Of a DNA stretch of 57,332 nucleotides, positions 9,033 through 17,419 are shown one piece after another (positions within the stretch are counted from its first letter, which is position 1; each line of letters opens with the position of its first letter). A model generated the notes under the pieces. That model did no database searches and was not told the origin of the DNA. It was given only the letters and a program-made list of their open reading frames with translations. This stretch comes from Lentisphaeria bacterium UBA1732 (GTDB taxonomy: Bacteria; Verrucomicrobiota; Lentisphaeria; Victivallales; UBA1829): assembly GCA_002315855.1 (NCBI GenBank), contig DCIG01000075.1, positions 1 to 57,332 of the forward strand. Reading direction: 5' to 3'. A program made the position numbers and the translations under genes.

Positions 9033-9515
9033 ATGCGCACATTTCTTTTCATTCTTTTCGCCTCGCTTTCACTGACCTGTTTCGGCGCAAAAAAGCAGAA
9101 AGTTACAACCGACAGCGAAGGCTGGTACCTCGCGAAACTGGATGGCTGGAATATCCGCTATGAGGAAGCCAAGGCAAAAGCAAAAGAATTGAACAAGCCG
9201 CTTTTTGTAGTTTTCGCCGGATCCGACTGGAGCAAAACAAGTCAGCACATGCTAAGCGGCATTCTCAGTTCCAAAGAATTTGAAACGGCAGCCAAAGACA
9301 AGGCTGTTTTCCTGCTGATTGAGTATTTTCTGGAAACACAGATACCGGAAGCACAGGCGAAACACAACCGTGAAATCCGTGATCTGCTCATGCCGCCTCC
9401 CGTTTATCCATGCACTGTCATTACAGCTCCTGACGGGAAAACAATCCGCGGCATCATTGAGGGAGAACCGTCTGAATCCGCTTATCTGGAACAAATCAAC
9501 AAGCTTTTGAAATAA
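9033..9515 (+). CDS. Secreted thioredoxin-fold protein without active-site cysteines
   Basis: 160 aa from the ATG at 9033, which follows the ribosome site AGGAG. An N-terminal signal peptide (MRTFLFILFASLSLTCFGA) sends it to the periplasm, or to the outer membrane if the Cys at position 16 acts as a lipid anchor. The mature part resembles thioredoxin-fold proteins common in PVC bacteria. Where those have a SDWCxxC motif, this one reads GSDWSKTSQ, so both redox cysteines are missing. The cis-Pro region may be PPPVYPCTV. A chaperone or binding role is likelier than disulfide chemistry. It is monocistronic by spacing. Confidence 0.75.
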   Translation: MRTFLFILFASLSLTCFGAKKQKVTTDSEGWYLAKLDGWNIRYEEAKAKAKELNKPLFVVFAGSDWSKTSQHMLSGILSSKEFETAAKDKAVFLLIEYFLETQIPEAQAKHNREIRDLLMPPPVYPCTVITAPDGKTIRGIIEGEPSESAYLEQINKLLK

Positions 9516-9704
9516 GGGAACTTTCGTTCTGGTATATTGCTTTCATCCAAAAAGCAAAACGACAGCAAAAGCAGTCTGTTGCTTCATTTTTAAGCTGAAA
9601 CAGACCGCAGAATCCATCATTTCCGCGATTTCTTGCACATCCTGCTTTTCTTTTTGAGATTATGGATGTATATTAAATAACAGGCAGCTCATCGCACCGA
9701 TGAG

Positions 9705-10697
9705 ATGCTTTTCATCCGAATAACCCCGAAAGGCTTCCTCTTGAGTGCCGGCAAAAAAAAATCGAAACTCGTCATCGAGCTGGAGTATGCACTGTTCATC
9801 TCCGTGGTCTATCTGACACGCTGTCTGTCTCTCCATGCCGCCTATAAAATGACGAATTTCTTCTCATGGCTTACGCTCAATTTCAATCCGCGCCATGGTC
9901 CGCGCAGTATCCGACTGATTCTGCACGCTGGAATATGCGACAATAAGAAAGACGCCCGCAAACTGGCACTTGCCAGCTTCGAGCATTTCGGGAAAGTATT
10001 TGTGGAAACTGTGAAGTTCGATCAGATTGTGAACGAAGACAATTTTTCACAGTACATTACGTGTTCCGATGATCCGCTGACTCAGCAGATGATGAATCCT
10101 GAAACCGAACATCAGATTATTCTGACAACGGCACATTTCGGGAACTGGGAACTTGCAGGGAGTTTGCATTCAAAGATTACAGGACGTCCGATGACTTCCA
10201 TCATGCGTCCGTTCGACAATGACAAAATCGGGCAGTACGTATACCGCTGCCGCCACCGCTATCAACATGTCAGCTACTCGAAAAAAGAGGGGCTGCGTCC
10301 ATTGCTGGCAGCTCACAAAGCAGGGCGGAACATCACAATTGTGGCAGATCAGCACGCATTCCCGGAAGAAGGCGTTGTGGTACAGTTCTTCGGACATCCG
10401 GCCTCAACCCACAAAACTCCGGCAAGCATATTTCTGAAAACAGGGACCCCCATTGCCATGCCTTACCTCATCCGCGAGGATGATGATTTCCATTTCAAAT
10501 TCTATTGTGCCGCGATTCCGGAGTACCATCCAACCGGGAACAAAGAAGCCGACATCAAAGCAGTGACCCAACTTTATACAACCATGATTGAGGAACAAAT
10601 CCGCAGATTCCCTGAACAATGGCTTTGGTCACATCGGCGTTGGCTCGACTGCGAACGCGGCCCCTATCACCCCGAACCCGAATCGAATTCATTATGA
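9705..10697 (+). CDS. Lipid A biosynthesis acyltransferase (LpxL/HtrB family)
   Basis: 330 aa. It transfers a secondary acyl chain to the lipid A precursor at the inner membrane. The catalytic motif HFGNWE (H-x4-E) is near residue 144, followed by a conserved-looking LLAAHKAGRNITIVADQHA block and a C-terminal PEQWLWSHRRW motif typical of the family. A hydrophobic N-terminal segment (ALFISVVYLTRCLSL) is the membrane anchor. The ATG at 9705 is the only good start, although its ribosome site is weak. Its stop overlaps the rpe start (ATGA), so the two are translationally coupled. Which acyl position it serves cannot be told from sequence. Confidence 0.9.
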   Translation: MLFIRITPKGFLLSAGKKKSKLVIELEYALFISVVYLTRCLSLHAAYKMTNFFSWLTLNFNPRHGPRSIRLILHAGICDNKKDARKLALASFEHFGKVFVETVKFDQIVNEDNFSQYITCSDDPLTQQMMNPETEHQIILTTAHFGNWELAGSLHSKITGRPMTSIMRPFDNDKIGQYVYRCRHRYQHVSYSKKEGLRPLLAAHKAGRNITIVADQHAFPEEGVVVQFFGHPASTHKTPASIFLKTGTPIAMPYLIREDDDFHFKFYCAAIPEYHPTGNKEADIKAVTQLYTTMIEEQIRRFPEQWLWSHRRWLDCERGPYHPEPESNSL

Positions 10698-11413
10698 CAA
10701 AAAAACCTCTTTCTCTTTTCTCCCGCTACAGTCTGCTTGTCTCACCGTCTGTTCTGGCAAGCGACTACTCCAATCTTGCCTCCGAACTTCATAAAATCGA
10801 GCGAGGAGGTGCTGACATGGTGCACCTGGACATCATGGACGGTCATTTCGTTCCGAATATTTCCTTCGGTCCCGGAGTTGTGGCGGCATTGAGACCTTGC
10901 ACCCGTCTTCCTTTCGATGTACATCTGATGCTTTCCGAACCGGCCCGTTACACAGATCAATTCATCAAAGCAGGTGCAGATCATATCACATTCCATATCG
11001 AAAGCGAAGGCGATCCGGCAGAACTGATCCGGCATATTCACGAAACAGGCTGTTCTGCCGGTATCACACTGCGTCCCGGTACACCTGCCGAAGCCCTTCA
11101 GCCGGTCATCGGCGATGTGGACATGGTGCTTGTCATGACCGTGGAACCCGGTTTCGGCGGTCAGAAATTCGACATTGCACAGTTTGATAAAATCCGTAAA
11201 ATCCGTGCGATGCTGGATGCCGCCGGCAATACAGAAGCTCATATTCAGGTCGATGGCGGAGTTACACGCGACAATGTGAATGATATTGCCGCTGCCGGAG
11301 CAAACGTCATCGTTGCCGGTACTGCCATTTTCCGCAATCCATCCGGCGTTACTGCCGCAATTCAGGCCATCAATGAAGCGGCGGCTTTTCTCCCCGCCCA
11401 AGATGAGGAATGA
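10694..11413 (+). CDS. rpe: Ribulose-phosphate 3-epimerase
   Basis: 239-aa TIM-barrel enzyme interconverting ribulose 5-phosphate and xylulose 5-phosphate in the pentose phosphate pathway. Motifs: SPSVLASDYSNL, the metal/catalytic HLDIMDGHFVPN, FDVHLM, VEPGFGGQKF, and the phosphate-binding IQVDGGVTRDN and GANVIVAGTAIF. The ATG at 10694 is chosen because it overlaps the stop of the acyltransferase gene as ATGA; the longer frame reading back to 10619 lies inside that gene. Its stop also overlaps the next start, giving a three-gene coupled unit. Ribulose 5-phosphate is also the precursor of KDO, an indirect link to LPS. Confidence 0.95.
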   Translation: MTKKPLSLFSRYSLLVSPSVLASDYSNLASELHKIERGGADMVHLDIMDGHFVPNISFGPGVVAALRPCTRLPFDVHLMLSEPARYTDQFIKAGADHITFHIESEGDPAELIRHIHETGCSAGITLRPGTPAEALQPVIGDVDMVLVMTVEPGFGGQKFDIAQFDKIRKIRAMLDAAGNTEAHIQVDGGVTRDNVNDIAAAGANVIVAGTAIFRNPSGVTAAIQAINEAAAFLPAQDEE

Positions 11414-13152
11414 ACTCATTAAAGTTCTTCCATGAACAACTGGCACACCGTTACGGATGTGCTATGCGCCGCATTCCTCTTGACCTCGGATTAGGTTGTC
11501 CGAACCGAAATCAAGATGGACGCGGCGGCTGTATTTTCTGCACGGATTCCGGCGCACGGGCAGGACATTTGCATCGGTGTATGCCACTGCCGGAACAAGT
11601 TGCGGCAGGCATTGCCTTTGCACAGGCGCAGTATCAAGCAAAACCGCCCTATATCGCCTATTTTCAGACATACACCAGCACGAATGCACCGGCAGAGGTT
11701 TTGCAGAGGCTTTTTCAGGAAGCACTTGCCTGTACAGAGTTTCCCGTTGCAATCATCTCCACACGCCCCGACTGTCTGCCGCAGGATACCGTCGAACTTC
11801 TGGCTGAAATGAATCAAACGCGTGAAATCTGGGTTGAACTCGGAGTGCAGACTTCCTGCAATCAAACTCTGGATTTCATTCATCGCGGACATCATTTCGA
11901 TGCAGTGCAGGATGCCGTTTTGCGACTGAATCGTGCAGGAATCAAAACTGCCGCACATCTGATTTTGGGCTTGCCCGGAGAAACACGTGAAAACTGGCGG
12001 AAAACCGCGATCGATATTTCCGCATTGCCGTTCTCCGCAATTAAAATGCACCATCTGCAGGTCCTGAAAAATACTGTGCTGGAAGACATCTATCAGAAAA
12101 AGTCTTTCCCAGTTCTAAACGAGTTTGAATATGCGGATGCGCTGGCATTTTTCCTGCTTTCCTGCCGCGATGATCTGCTCCTGATGCGGCTCTGCTCCGA
12201 AGCTCCGGCAAGCGGTTTGATTGCACCTCGCTGGCACCTCGACAAAAACCAGTTTCATGAAATGTTCCGTGCGTTTTTCAACCATGAAGAATCACAGTAT
12301 CTTCCGGTTCAAACAGCAGACGGATCATGGACGCTGTATCATCCTGCCTACAAACAGCATTTTCACTCCATGGCAGGTGCCGCCGAAGAATCCTACCGGA
12401 AATATCTTTCCCCGTGCCATATTCACGAAAAGCTCGAAAACAGAGAAAATGTGAGCGTACTGGAAGTCGGATTCGGACTGGGGTTCAATTCCGCCGCATT
12501 GATGAAAACCGCAGAGAATGCCGGGAAAGGATTCTGCAAAACCGTCTCGCTGGAGCTTGATCCGGCAGTCATTTCCTCGGCGCTTTCTCTGCCGGATCAT
12601 CCCGATAAAACAATGTTGACGGCCTTGCATGAACATCGTTTCTGCAAGACAGCATTCGGGAGCATCTCTTTCGTAGAAGGCGATGCTCGCCAAACAGTGA
12701 AAGACCTCGAAAACGAATCCTTTGATTTCGTTCTGCTGGATGCCTTTTCTCCGGAGGAAAACCCTGAACTGTGGACCATGGACTTTCTCTCTGCACTGGT
12801 ATCCAAAATGAAACCGGATGGACTGCTTGCCACCTATTCCACCGCATATCCGCTGCTGGGAGCGGCGCAAAAACTCAATCTTTATCTCTATGCTTCAGAA
12901 CCATTTGGAAGGAAACGTCCCGGTCTGATTCTCGCCAAACAGGAACATCCTGAATTAACACCATTCCCCGCAAAAGAATGCGCGATTGCATCCAGCTGCA
13001 CCGTGGGTATCCCGTGGTGCGACCCGAACGGCACAGCCAACCGCGAAGAAATCATCGCACAGAGAAAAGCCGAAACAGCCGCCGCACGTGCTGCCGGGAT
13101 GCCGAAATGGTTAAAAAATACCGAATTTATTTTGAATCAAACAAATAGATAA
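11410..13152 (+). CDS. Radical SAM (YtqA/YhcC-type) fused to MnmC2-like methyltransferase
   Basis: 580 aa with two domains. Residues 1-310 are a radical-SAM protein of the YhcC/TIGR01212 type; its cluster cysteines are spaced C-x10-C-x2-C starting at CPNR (residue 30) and ending GGCIFC. Residues 345-570 are a SAM methyltransferase like MnmC2/DUF752: LEVGFGLGFNSAAL binds SAM, FVLLDAFSPEENPELWT is the family motif, and LATYSTA follows. In B. subtilis, YtqA (MnmL) and YtqB (MnmM) finish mnm5(s2)U34 in tRNA without an MnmC1 oxidase. By analogy this fusion may turn cmnm5U into nm5U and then methylate it. It is coupled to rpe by an ATGA overlap. Confidence 0.82.
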   Translation: MNSLKFFHEQLAHRYGCAMRRIPLDLGLGCPNRNQDGRGGCIFCTDSGARAGHLHRCMPLPEQVAAGIAFAQAQYQAKPPYIAYFQTYTSTNAPAEVLQRLFQEALACTEFPVAIISTRPDCLPQDTVELLAEMNQTREIWVELGVQTSCNQTLDFIHRGHHFDAVQDAVLRLNRAGIKTAAHLILGLPGETRENWRKTAIDISALPFSAIKMHHLQVLKNTVLEDIYQKKSFPVLNEFEYADALAFFLLSCRDDLLLMRLCSEAPASGLIAPRWHLDKNQFHEMFRAFFNHEESQYLPVQTADGSWTLYHPAYKQHFHSMAGAAEESYRKYLSPCHIHEKLENRENVSVLEVGFGLGFNSAALMKTAENAGKGFCKTVSLELDPAVISSALSLPDHPDKTMLTALHEHRFCKTAFGSISFVEGDARQTVKDLENESFDFVLLDAFSPEENPELWTMDFLSALVSKMKPDGLLATYSTAYPLLGAAQKLNLYLYASEPFGRKRPGLILAKQEHPELTPFPAKECAIASSCTVGIPWCDPNGTANREEIIAQRKAETAAARAAGMPKWLKNTEFILNQTNR

Positions 13153-13163
13153 AACAGTTTTTT

Positions 13164-13212
13164 CAAGTCCGAAAATATTTCAGAAATTATCCCGTTTTCG
13201 ACTTGATTTTTT
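13164..13212 (+). terminator. Terminator after the radical-SAM fusion gene
   Basis: CAAGTC-GAAAA (13164-13175, one bulge) pairs with TTTTCGACTTG (13195-13205), followed by the run ATTTTTT. The right arm overlaps the -35 of the mraY promoter, so terminator and promoter are interleaved. Confidence 0.65.
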
Positions 13213-13232
13213 ATGAAAATGTGGGATATTAT
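13203..13232 (+). promoter_or_regulatory. Promoter of mraY
   Basis: TTGATT (13203-13208), 18-bp spacer, TATTAT (13227-13232). This gives a leader of about 50 nt to the ATG at 13292. The leader has no clear Shine-Dalgarno site; it contains the opposite sequence, CCTCCT. Confidence 0.5.
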
Positions 13233-13291
13233 AACCTCTGTTTTACTGTTCTCTCCTCTTCCCCTTGTCCTCCTAACTTCCGGCTGGTCTC

Positions 13292-14395
13292 ATGTTCTAC
13301 TTTCTCGTTGTTCATTGCATCCCCGACTATGCACAAACTCCGCTCCGTTTGTTCGATTATGTTACATTCCGCGCAGGTGCATCCCTGCTCACTGCTTTTC
13401 TGATTGGAATTCTGTTTGGTCCGATGACAGTACGCAAGCTGAAAAATGCAATTGCTCCCGCCCGACTGGAAGGACTGATCAAGGAAGAAGTCATTGACCA
13501 CAAAAAAGATAAAACGCCAAGCATGGGCGGTATTCTGGTGGTTGCCAGCATTATTATCTCAATCCTGCTGTGGGGTAATCTGACCAATGCTCTTTTGCTT
13601 TTGTTCGTATGCACATTAACGGCATTTTCCGCAATCGGTTTCTTCGATGATTACATCAAGGTCGTCAAGCACAACCGCGATGGTATTCCGGCACGTCTGA
13701 AATTTCTGCTTCAGGTATTTGTATCCATCACCGCGCTTACTATTTATTCGCATCTTTCGCCGGACACCTATCATAATTTCTGCGATTTGTATGTTCCGTT
13801 CTTCAAAAATCCGGTTTGGACCATGCCCTACTGGTTTGCGCTTCTTTTTTCCGTCATTGTTCTGGTGGGAGCCTCCAACGCAGTCAACCTAACAGACGGC
13901 AAAGACGGACTGGCAGTAGGCTGCACCATCTGGTGCATGCTTGCATACGGGATTTTCGCTTATGTCAGCTCGAACTATGTTTTTGCCAGCCACCTGAATC
14001 TGCATTTTATTTCGCAGGGCGGTGAAATCGTGGTCTTTTCAGCGGCAATTATCGGCGCTTGTGTGGGATTTCTGTGGTACAACTGCCACCCGGCGGCCAT
14101 GTTCATGGGCGACACAGGAAGTCTCGCTCTGGGCGGTATTATCGGCTTTATTTCCGTCCTCGTCAATCAGGAATTTCTGCTCATCATCATCGGCGGCGTT
14201 TTCCTTATGGAAATCCTGTCCGTCATGATGCAGGTTGCATCCTTCCGGCTTACCGGGAAACGCATTTTCAGGTGTACGCCGATTCATCATCACTTTGAGC
14301 TTGGAGGATGGGGCGAAACACAGATTGTAACACGTTTCTGGATTCTTGCAGGGCTCTTCGCGCTGATTGGTCTCGCGACACTGAAACTCCGCTGA
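13292..14395 (+). CDS. mraY: Phospho-N-acetylmuramoyl-pentapeptide transferase
   Basis: Makes lipid I from UDP-MurNAc-pentapeptide and undecaprenyl phosphate at the inner membrane. 367 aa and about ten hydrophobic segments, standard for MraY. Signature blocks: KDKTPSMGG, the aspartate-rich FFDDYIKV (residues 115-122), NAVNLTDGKDGLA, CHPAAMFMGDTGSLALGG, and the C-terminal TPIHHHFELGGWGETQIV histidine motif. The N-terminus (DYVTFRAGAS) aligns with other MraYs, supporting the ATG despite the absent ribosome site. Unlike in most bacteria it is not flanked by mur or fts genes. Confidence 0.97.
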   Translation: MFYFLVVHCIPDYAQTPLRLFDYVTFRAGASLLTAFLIGILFGPMTVRKLKNAIAPARLEGLIKEEVIDHKKDKTPSMGGILVVASIIISILLWGNLTNALLLLFVCTLTAFSAIGFFDDYIKVVKHNRDGIPARLKFLLQVFVSITALTIYSHLSPDTYHNFCDLYVPFFKNPVWTMPYWFALLFSVIVLVGASNAVNLTDGKDGLAVGCTIWCMLAYGIFAYVSSNYVFASHLNLHFISQGGEIVVFSAAIIGACVGFLWYNCHPAAMFMGDTGSLALGGIIGFISVLVNQEFLLIIIGGVFLMEILSVMMQVASFRLTGKRIFRCTPIHHHFELGGWGETQIVTRFWILAGLFALIGLATLKLR

Positions 14396-14406
14396 TTCCA
14401 AGCGAA

Positions 14407-14422
14407 AGCCTCACATGAGGCT
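14407..14422. terminator. Hairpin between convergent mraY and nahK-like genes
   Basis: AGCCTC (14407-14412), ACAT loop, GAGGCT (14417-14422). It is placed directly between two convergent stop codons. A short T-rich stretch follows on the minus strand only, so termination strength is uncertain. Confidence 0.45.
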
Positions 14423-14429
14423 GTATCAA

Positions 14430-15521
14430 TCATGCTCCGGCAAAACGGGCAATCGCCCTTGCCAATACAATCAATGCCCGCACCCGGTCCAGATTCTGGT
14501 GCGGGCGTATGATTCTGAAATAGTTATCCCCATATAAATAGTCGGTCATGTACCGCATCCCCAATTCAAAGCTGATGACAGCTCCTGCAATCGGCATCAA
14601 ATCGCGTTCTTTTGCCGTCAGCACATCGCGGAATCCTGCAAGAAATCCATCACGGGTCGCGGCATACATTTCACTGCGAAAATAAAAATGAGGCAGATCG
14701 CGTTCATCCTCGCGAATCGGATTCACGGCCACGCGGACCAAATCGCCGAAATCATACAGCGATGCCCCCGGCATGACCGTATCCAAATCAAGAATACAAA
14801 CGGCATTTCCGGTATGTTTGTCCAGCATGACATTGCTGATTTTCGTGTCATTATGTGCGACACGTTCCGGAATGCTTCCCTCCGATAAAGCATCGGTAAT
14901 GAGAGGTGCCAAATATTCCAGTGCATGAAGCGATTCCAGTTCTTTTTTCACAGTGGAAGCACGATTGCACGCATCCGCCTCAACAGCACGGTAAAGCTGC
15001 TCAATCCGGTGCGAAGTATTGTGTAAATTCCGCATGGACTCGAACAAACGCGGTGCAGGGAGATCGGAAAGATCACACTGAAATTCAGCAAACGCCTTTG
15101 CAGCAATAAACGCCTGTCTGGTATCGGCAACGGAATCCACAGAAACCGCATTCGGGATGAAATCACAGCAACGCCAGAAATATCCGCCTTTGTCTGAATA
15201 CATAACATCGCCGGAAAGCGTCTTCCTGTAATGAAGCACACGGCGGGAAGCATCAGGCATTCCCGCATACTTCGCCTGCAAATGCTCTGTTACGCGCATG
15301 ATATTCTTCATGGTCGCGGCAGGATCAGGAAATGTATGCGGGTTCAGACGCTGTACAATTTTACGCACCACATCGCCTTCAGACCGGCGCACATGCACAA
15401 GATATGTATCGTTGATATGACCGGTTTTAATCTGGTCAGCCGCGAAAGCAATCCCCCCCAGCTGAAACCGGGAAGCAGCTTCCAATGGTCTTCCGATGAA
15501 CCCCGTTTGAGCCATCAGCAA
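14430..15521 (-). CDS. N-acetylhexosamine 1-kinase-like phosphotransferase
   Basis: 363 aa of the aminoglycoside-phosphotransferase fold. The closest recognisable relatives are the NahK/LnpB anomeric kinases of the lacto-N-biose/galacto-N-biose pathway, which make GlcNAc- or GalNAc-1-phosphate. Matching blocks: GHINDTYLV near the N-terminus, catalytic RVAHNDTKISNVMLD (Brenner-type loop), and metal-binding ILDLDTVMPG followed by SLYDFGDLVR. It follows the nucleotidyltransferase gene with an 11-bp gap, so a kinase plus pyrophosphorylase salvage pair is the natural reading. The exact sugar is not certain. Confidence 0.83.
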   Translation of the reverse strand: MLMAQTGFIGRPLEAASRFQLGGIAFAADQIKTGHINDTYLVHVRRSEGDVVRKIVQRLNPHTFPDPAATMKNIMRVTEHLQAKYAGMPDASRRVLHYRKTLSGDVMYSDKGGYFWRCCDFIPNAVSVDSVADTRQAFIAAKAFAEFQCDLSDLPAPRLFESMRNLHNTSHRIEQLYRAVEADACNRASTVKKELESLHALEYLAPLITDALSEGSIPERVAHNDTKISNVMLDKHTGNAVCILDLDTVMPGASLYDFGDLVRVAVNPIREDERDLPHFYFRSEMYAATRDGFLAGFRDVLTAKERDLMPIAGAVISFELGMRYMTDYLYGDNYFRIIRPHQNLDRVRALIVLARAIARFAGA

Positions 15522-15532
15522 AAGTTTTCCAA

Positions 15533-16435
15533 TCAGGCGAAAAGATCGTCAGGATACACGCCGGACTGCGTCAGTTTCAGAATACCTTCCTGAACTCTCG
15601 GCTTGTCCTCACGATAAGTAACACCAAGCCAGGAGTCGCAGCTTTCCAGAATACCAACCGTTGAAGTACCTTCCTGAATTGTTTCTGCAACAGAGGCCGG
15701 AAGATAAAATTCAGACTTCAGCTCTTTCCCTCTCTTTTCGAGGAAGCACCGGAATTTCGGAGCAAGCTGTTCCATAATCGACGGCATGAATCCCCAGAAA
15801 TTCATGGAAACGATTTCATCTCCGGTGAATTTCAGTTCAGTGCCATCTTCGGCAAATGCTTTTGCACCATTGCCATCCGGTTCAATTTTTGTACGCTCAA
15901 TCACTTCATGCAGGGTCCCATCACCATTGGCAGAACAAACACCGCGGGAAACAGTTCCGAACTTGGAAAGAGTATTTCTCAGCGGATACCCCACCATGAA
16001 ATGGCGATTCGGATTCTGATTTTGAGTCAATGCACGACCGAGCAGTTCAAAACCGCTTCTGCCGTAAAAGTCATCTGCATTGATTGCCGCAAAAGGCCCC
16101 GTAATATGATCCGCCGCACAAAGCAGAGCATGTCCGGTTCCCCACGGTTTGACGCGTCCTTCAGGAACAGCAAAATTCTGAGGAACAGCGTTCAATTCCT
16201 GAAATGCGTATTCTACATGGATTCTCTTTTCCCATTTGCTTCCAATCGCTTCACGGAACGCCGCTTCAATATCATGACGAATCACGAACACGACTTTATC
16301 AAAACCGGCACGAACCGCATCATAGATGGAATAATCGAGGATAATTTCAGAATGCGGACCTACAGGATCAATCTGTTTCAATCCGCCGTATCGACTGCCC
16401 ATTCCGGCAGCAAGAACAACTAATGCAGGATTCAT
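15533..16435 (-). CDS. Sugar-1-phosphate nucleotidyltransferase
   Basis: 300 aa of the GT-A-like NTP transferase fold. The N-terminal LAAGMGSRYGGLKQIDPVG is the nucleotide-binding signature (G-x-G-x-R-x-x-x-x-K). PWGTGHALLCA and INADDFYG supply the uridine-contacting loop and the metal aspartates. It forms a two-gene operon with the NahK-like kinase 11 bp downstream. Together they would make an activated UDP-HexNAc from salvaged amino sugar, perhaps host mucin or milk glycans. Specificity for UTP rather than TTP or GTP is inferred from this pairing. Confidence 0.85.
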   Translation of the reverse strand: MNPALVVLAAGMGSRYGGLKQIDPVGPHSEIILDYSIYDAVRAGFDKVVFVIRHDIEAAFREAIGSKWEKRIHVEYAFQELNAVPQNFAVPEGRVKPWGTGHALLCAADHITGPFAAINADDFYGRSGFELLGRALTQNQNPNRHFMVGYPLRNTLSKFGTVSRGVCSANGDGTLHEVIERTKIEPDGNGAKAFAEDGTELKFTGDEIVSMNFWGFMPSIMEQLAPKFRCFLEKRGKELKSEFYLPASVAETIQEGTSTVGILESCDSWLGVTYREDKPRVQEGILKLTQSGVYPDDLFA

Positions 16436-16460
16436 GAGGAATGCCTTTCTTTATCATATT

Positions 16461-16479
16461 TTTCAAAAAACTTTTGAAA
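16461..16479. promoter_or_regulatory. Perfect palindrome in the leader of the nucleotidyltransferase gene
   Basis: TTTCAAAA (16461-16468), AAC, TTTTGAAA (16472-16479). It lies 26-44 bp upstream of the start codon and just after the predicted transcription start, where a repressor could bind. Being A/T-rich, it could also arise by chance. Confidence 0.35.
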
Positions 16480-16494
16480 GAAACTCGCATAAAT

Positions 16495-16522
16495 AATTTA
16501 CCATACGAAAATTTTTTTTCAA
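16495..16522 (-). promoter_or_regulatory. Promoter of the sugar-nucleotide salvage pair
   Basis: On the minus strand: TTGAAA (16522-16517), 16-bp spacer, TAAATT (16500-16495). The leader is about 55 nt and contains the palindrome at 16461-16479. Confidence 0.45.
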
Positions 16523-16729
16523 GTATTCTTATGTTGAAAAAATAGAATCCCGATGTATATTAATGCCGTAATTTCCGTATCCGGCATGTATTTTGAACGA
16601 AATTCATTCACAATACGCTGATTGCAAAATGACGCAAGACTGTTTCGTATATCCGCAATGACTTCAAAATCATTGCACCATATCACCGACATGCCGCGAA
16701 TACTGTTTGGGGTACCTCTGAAATGAAAG

Positions 16730-17419
16730 ATGAAAACCATGTATTATTTCTTTGCCGATGACCATTTTATGACACACGCAGGCAAACTGATCTGCAAGAA
16801 TCTTCCTGCCAATATCCGTACCAAAACCATCTTCTGTGAGAATGACCTGGAACTTTTGGAATCGGGGAAATGGGTGGATGATTGTGAATTGCTGATTCTC
16901 CACATGATTGCTTCCACGTGCAATCAGCCGTTTCCCGGTAACGGGGCAGAAAAAGCTGTTTCCGAGTATTGCAGGCACGGAGGAAATATTCTGCTTCTGC
17001 ACGGATCAAGCGCAGCATTCTGGCATTGGGATTGGTGGCGTCCAATCGTTGGTTTCCGCTGGGTTCGTCCCAATGATCCCGATGGCATTACTCCGTCCAT
17101 ACATCCGGTTGCGCCATGTTCCATTCAGGTATCAAAAGTCCGTCATCCGCTGGCAAAACAACTTCGTCCGGTGAAACTCCCTGCCGATGAAATTTACATC
17201 AATTTGGAGCAAATGAATCCTGCTGTTATCCTCATGGAAACAGATGTGCAGGGAAAAACATTCCCTCAAGCCTATCTGAGCGAAACACCATGGGGCGGAC
17301 AAATCGCCGCATTCATCCCCGGTCATCTGCCGGAATGCACCACCAATCCCGACCTGCTTGCCAATATCAGCACTCTGGCAAACTGGCTGCTCTCACACGG
17401 TAAAAACAAGACAAAATGA
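16730..17419 (+). CDS. ThuA-like glutamine-amidotransferase-fold protein
   Basis: 229 aa, cytoplasmic, with no signal peptide. It resembles ThuA-domain proteins, which have a class-I amidotransferase-like fold and are often tied to sugar catabolism. Recognisable parts: CELLILHMI, YCRHGGNILLLHGSSAAFWHWDWWRPIVGFRW (residues 83-114), and ETPWGGQIAAFIPGH near the C-terminus. No catalytic Cys is evident at the nucleophile elbow, so enzymatic activity is doubtful. The stop overlaps the DUF362 start (ATGA), implying translational coupling and perhaps joint function. Confidence 0.7.
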   Translation: MKTMYYFFADDHFMTHAGKLICKNLPANIRTKTIFCENDLELLESGKWVDDCELLILHMIASTCNQPFPGNGAEKAVSEYCRHGGNILLLHGSSAAFWHWDWWRPIVGFRWVRPNDPDGITPSIHPVAPCSIQVSKVRHPLAKQLRPVKLPADEIYINLEQMNPAVILMETDVQGKTFPQAYLSETPWGGQIAAFIPGHLPECTTNPDLLANISTLANWLLSHGKNKTK

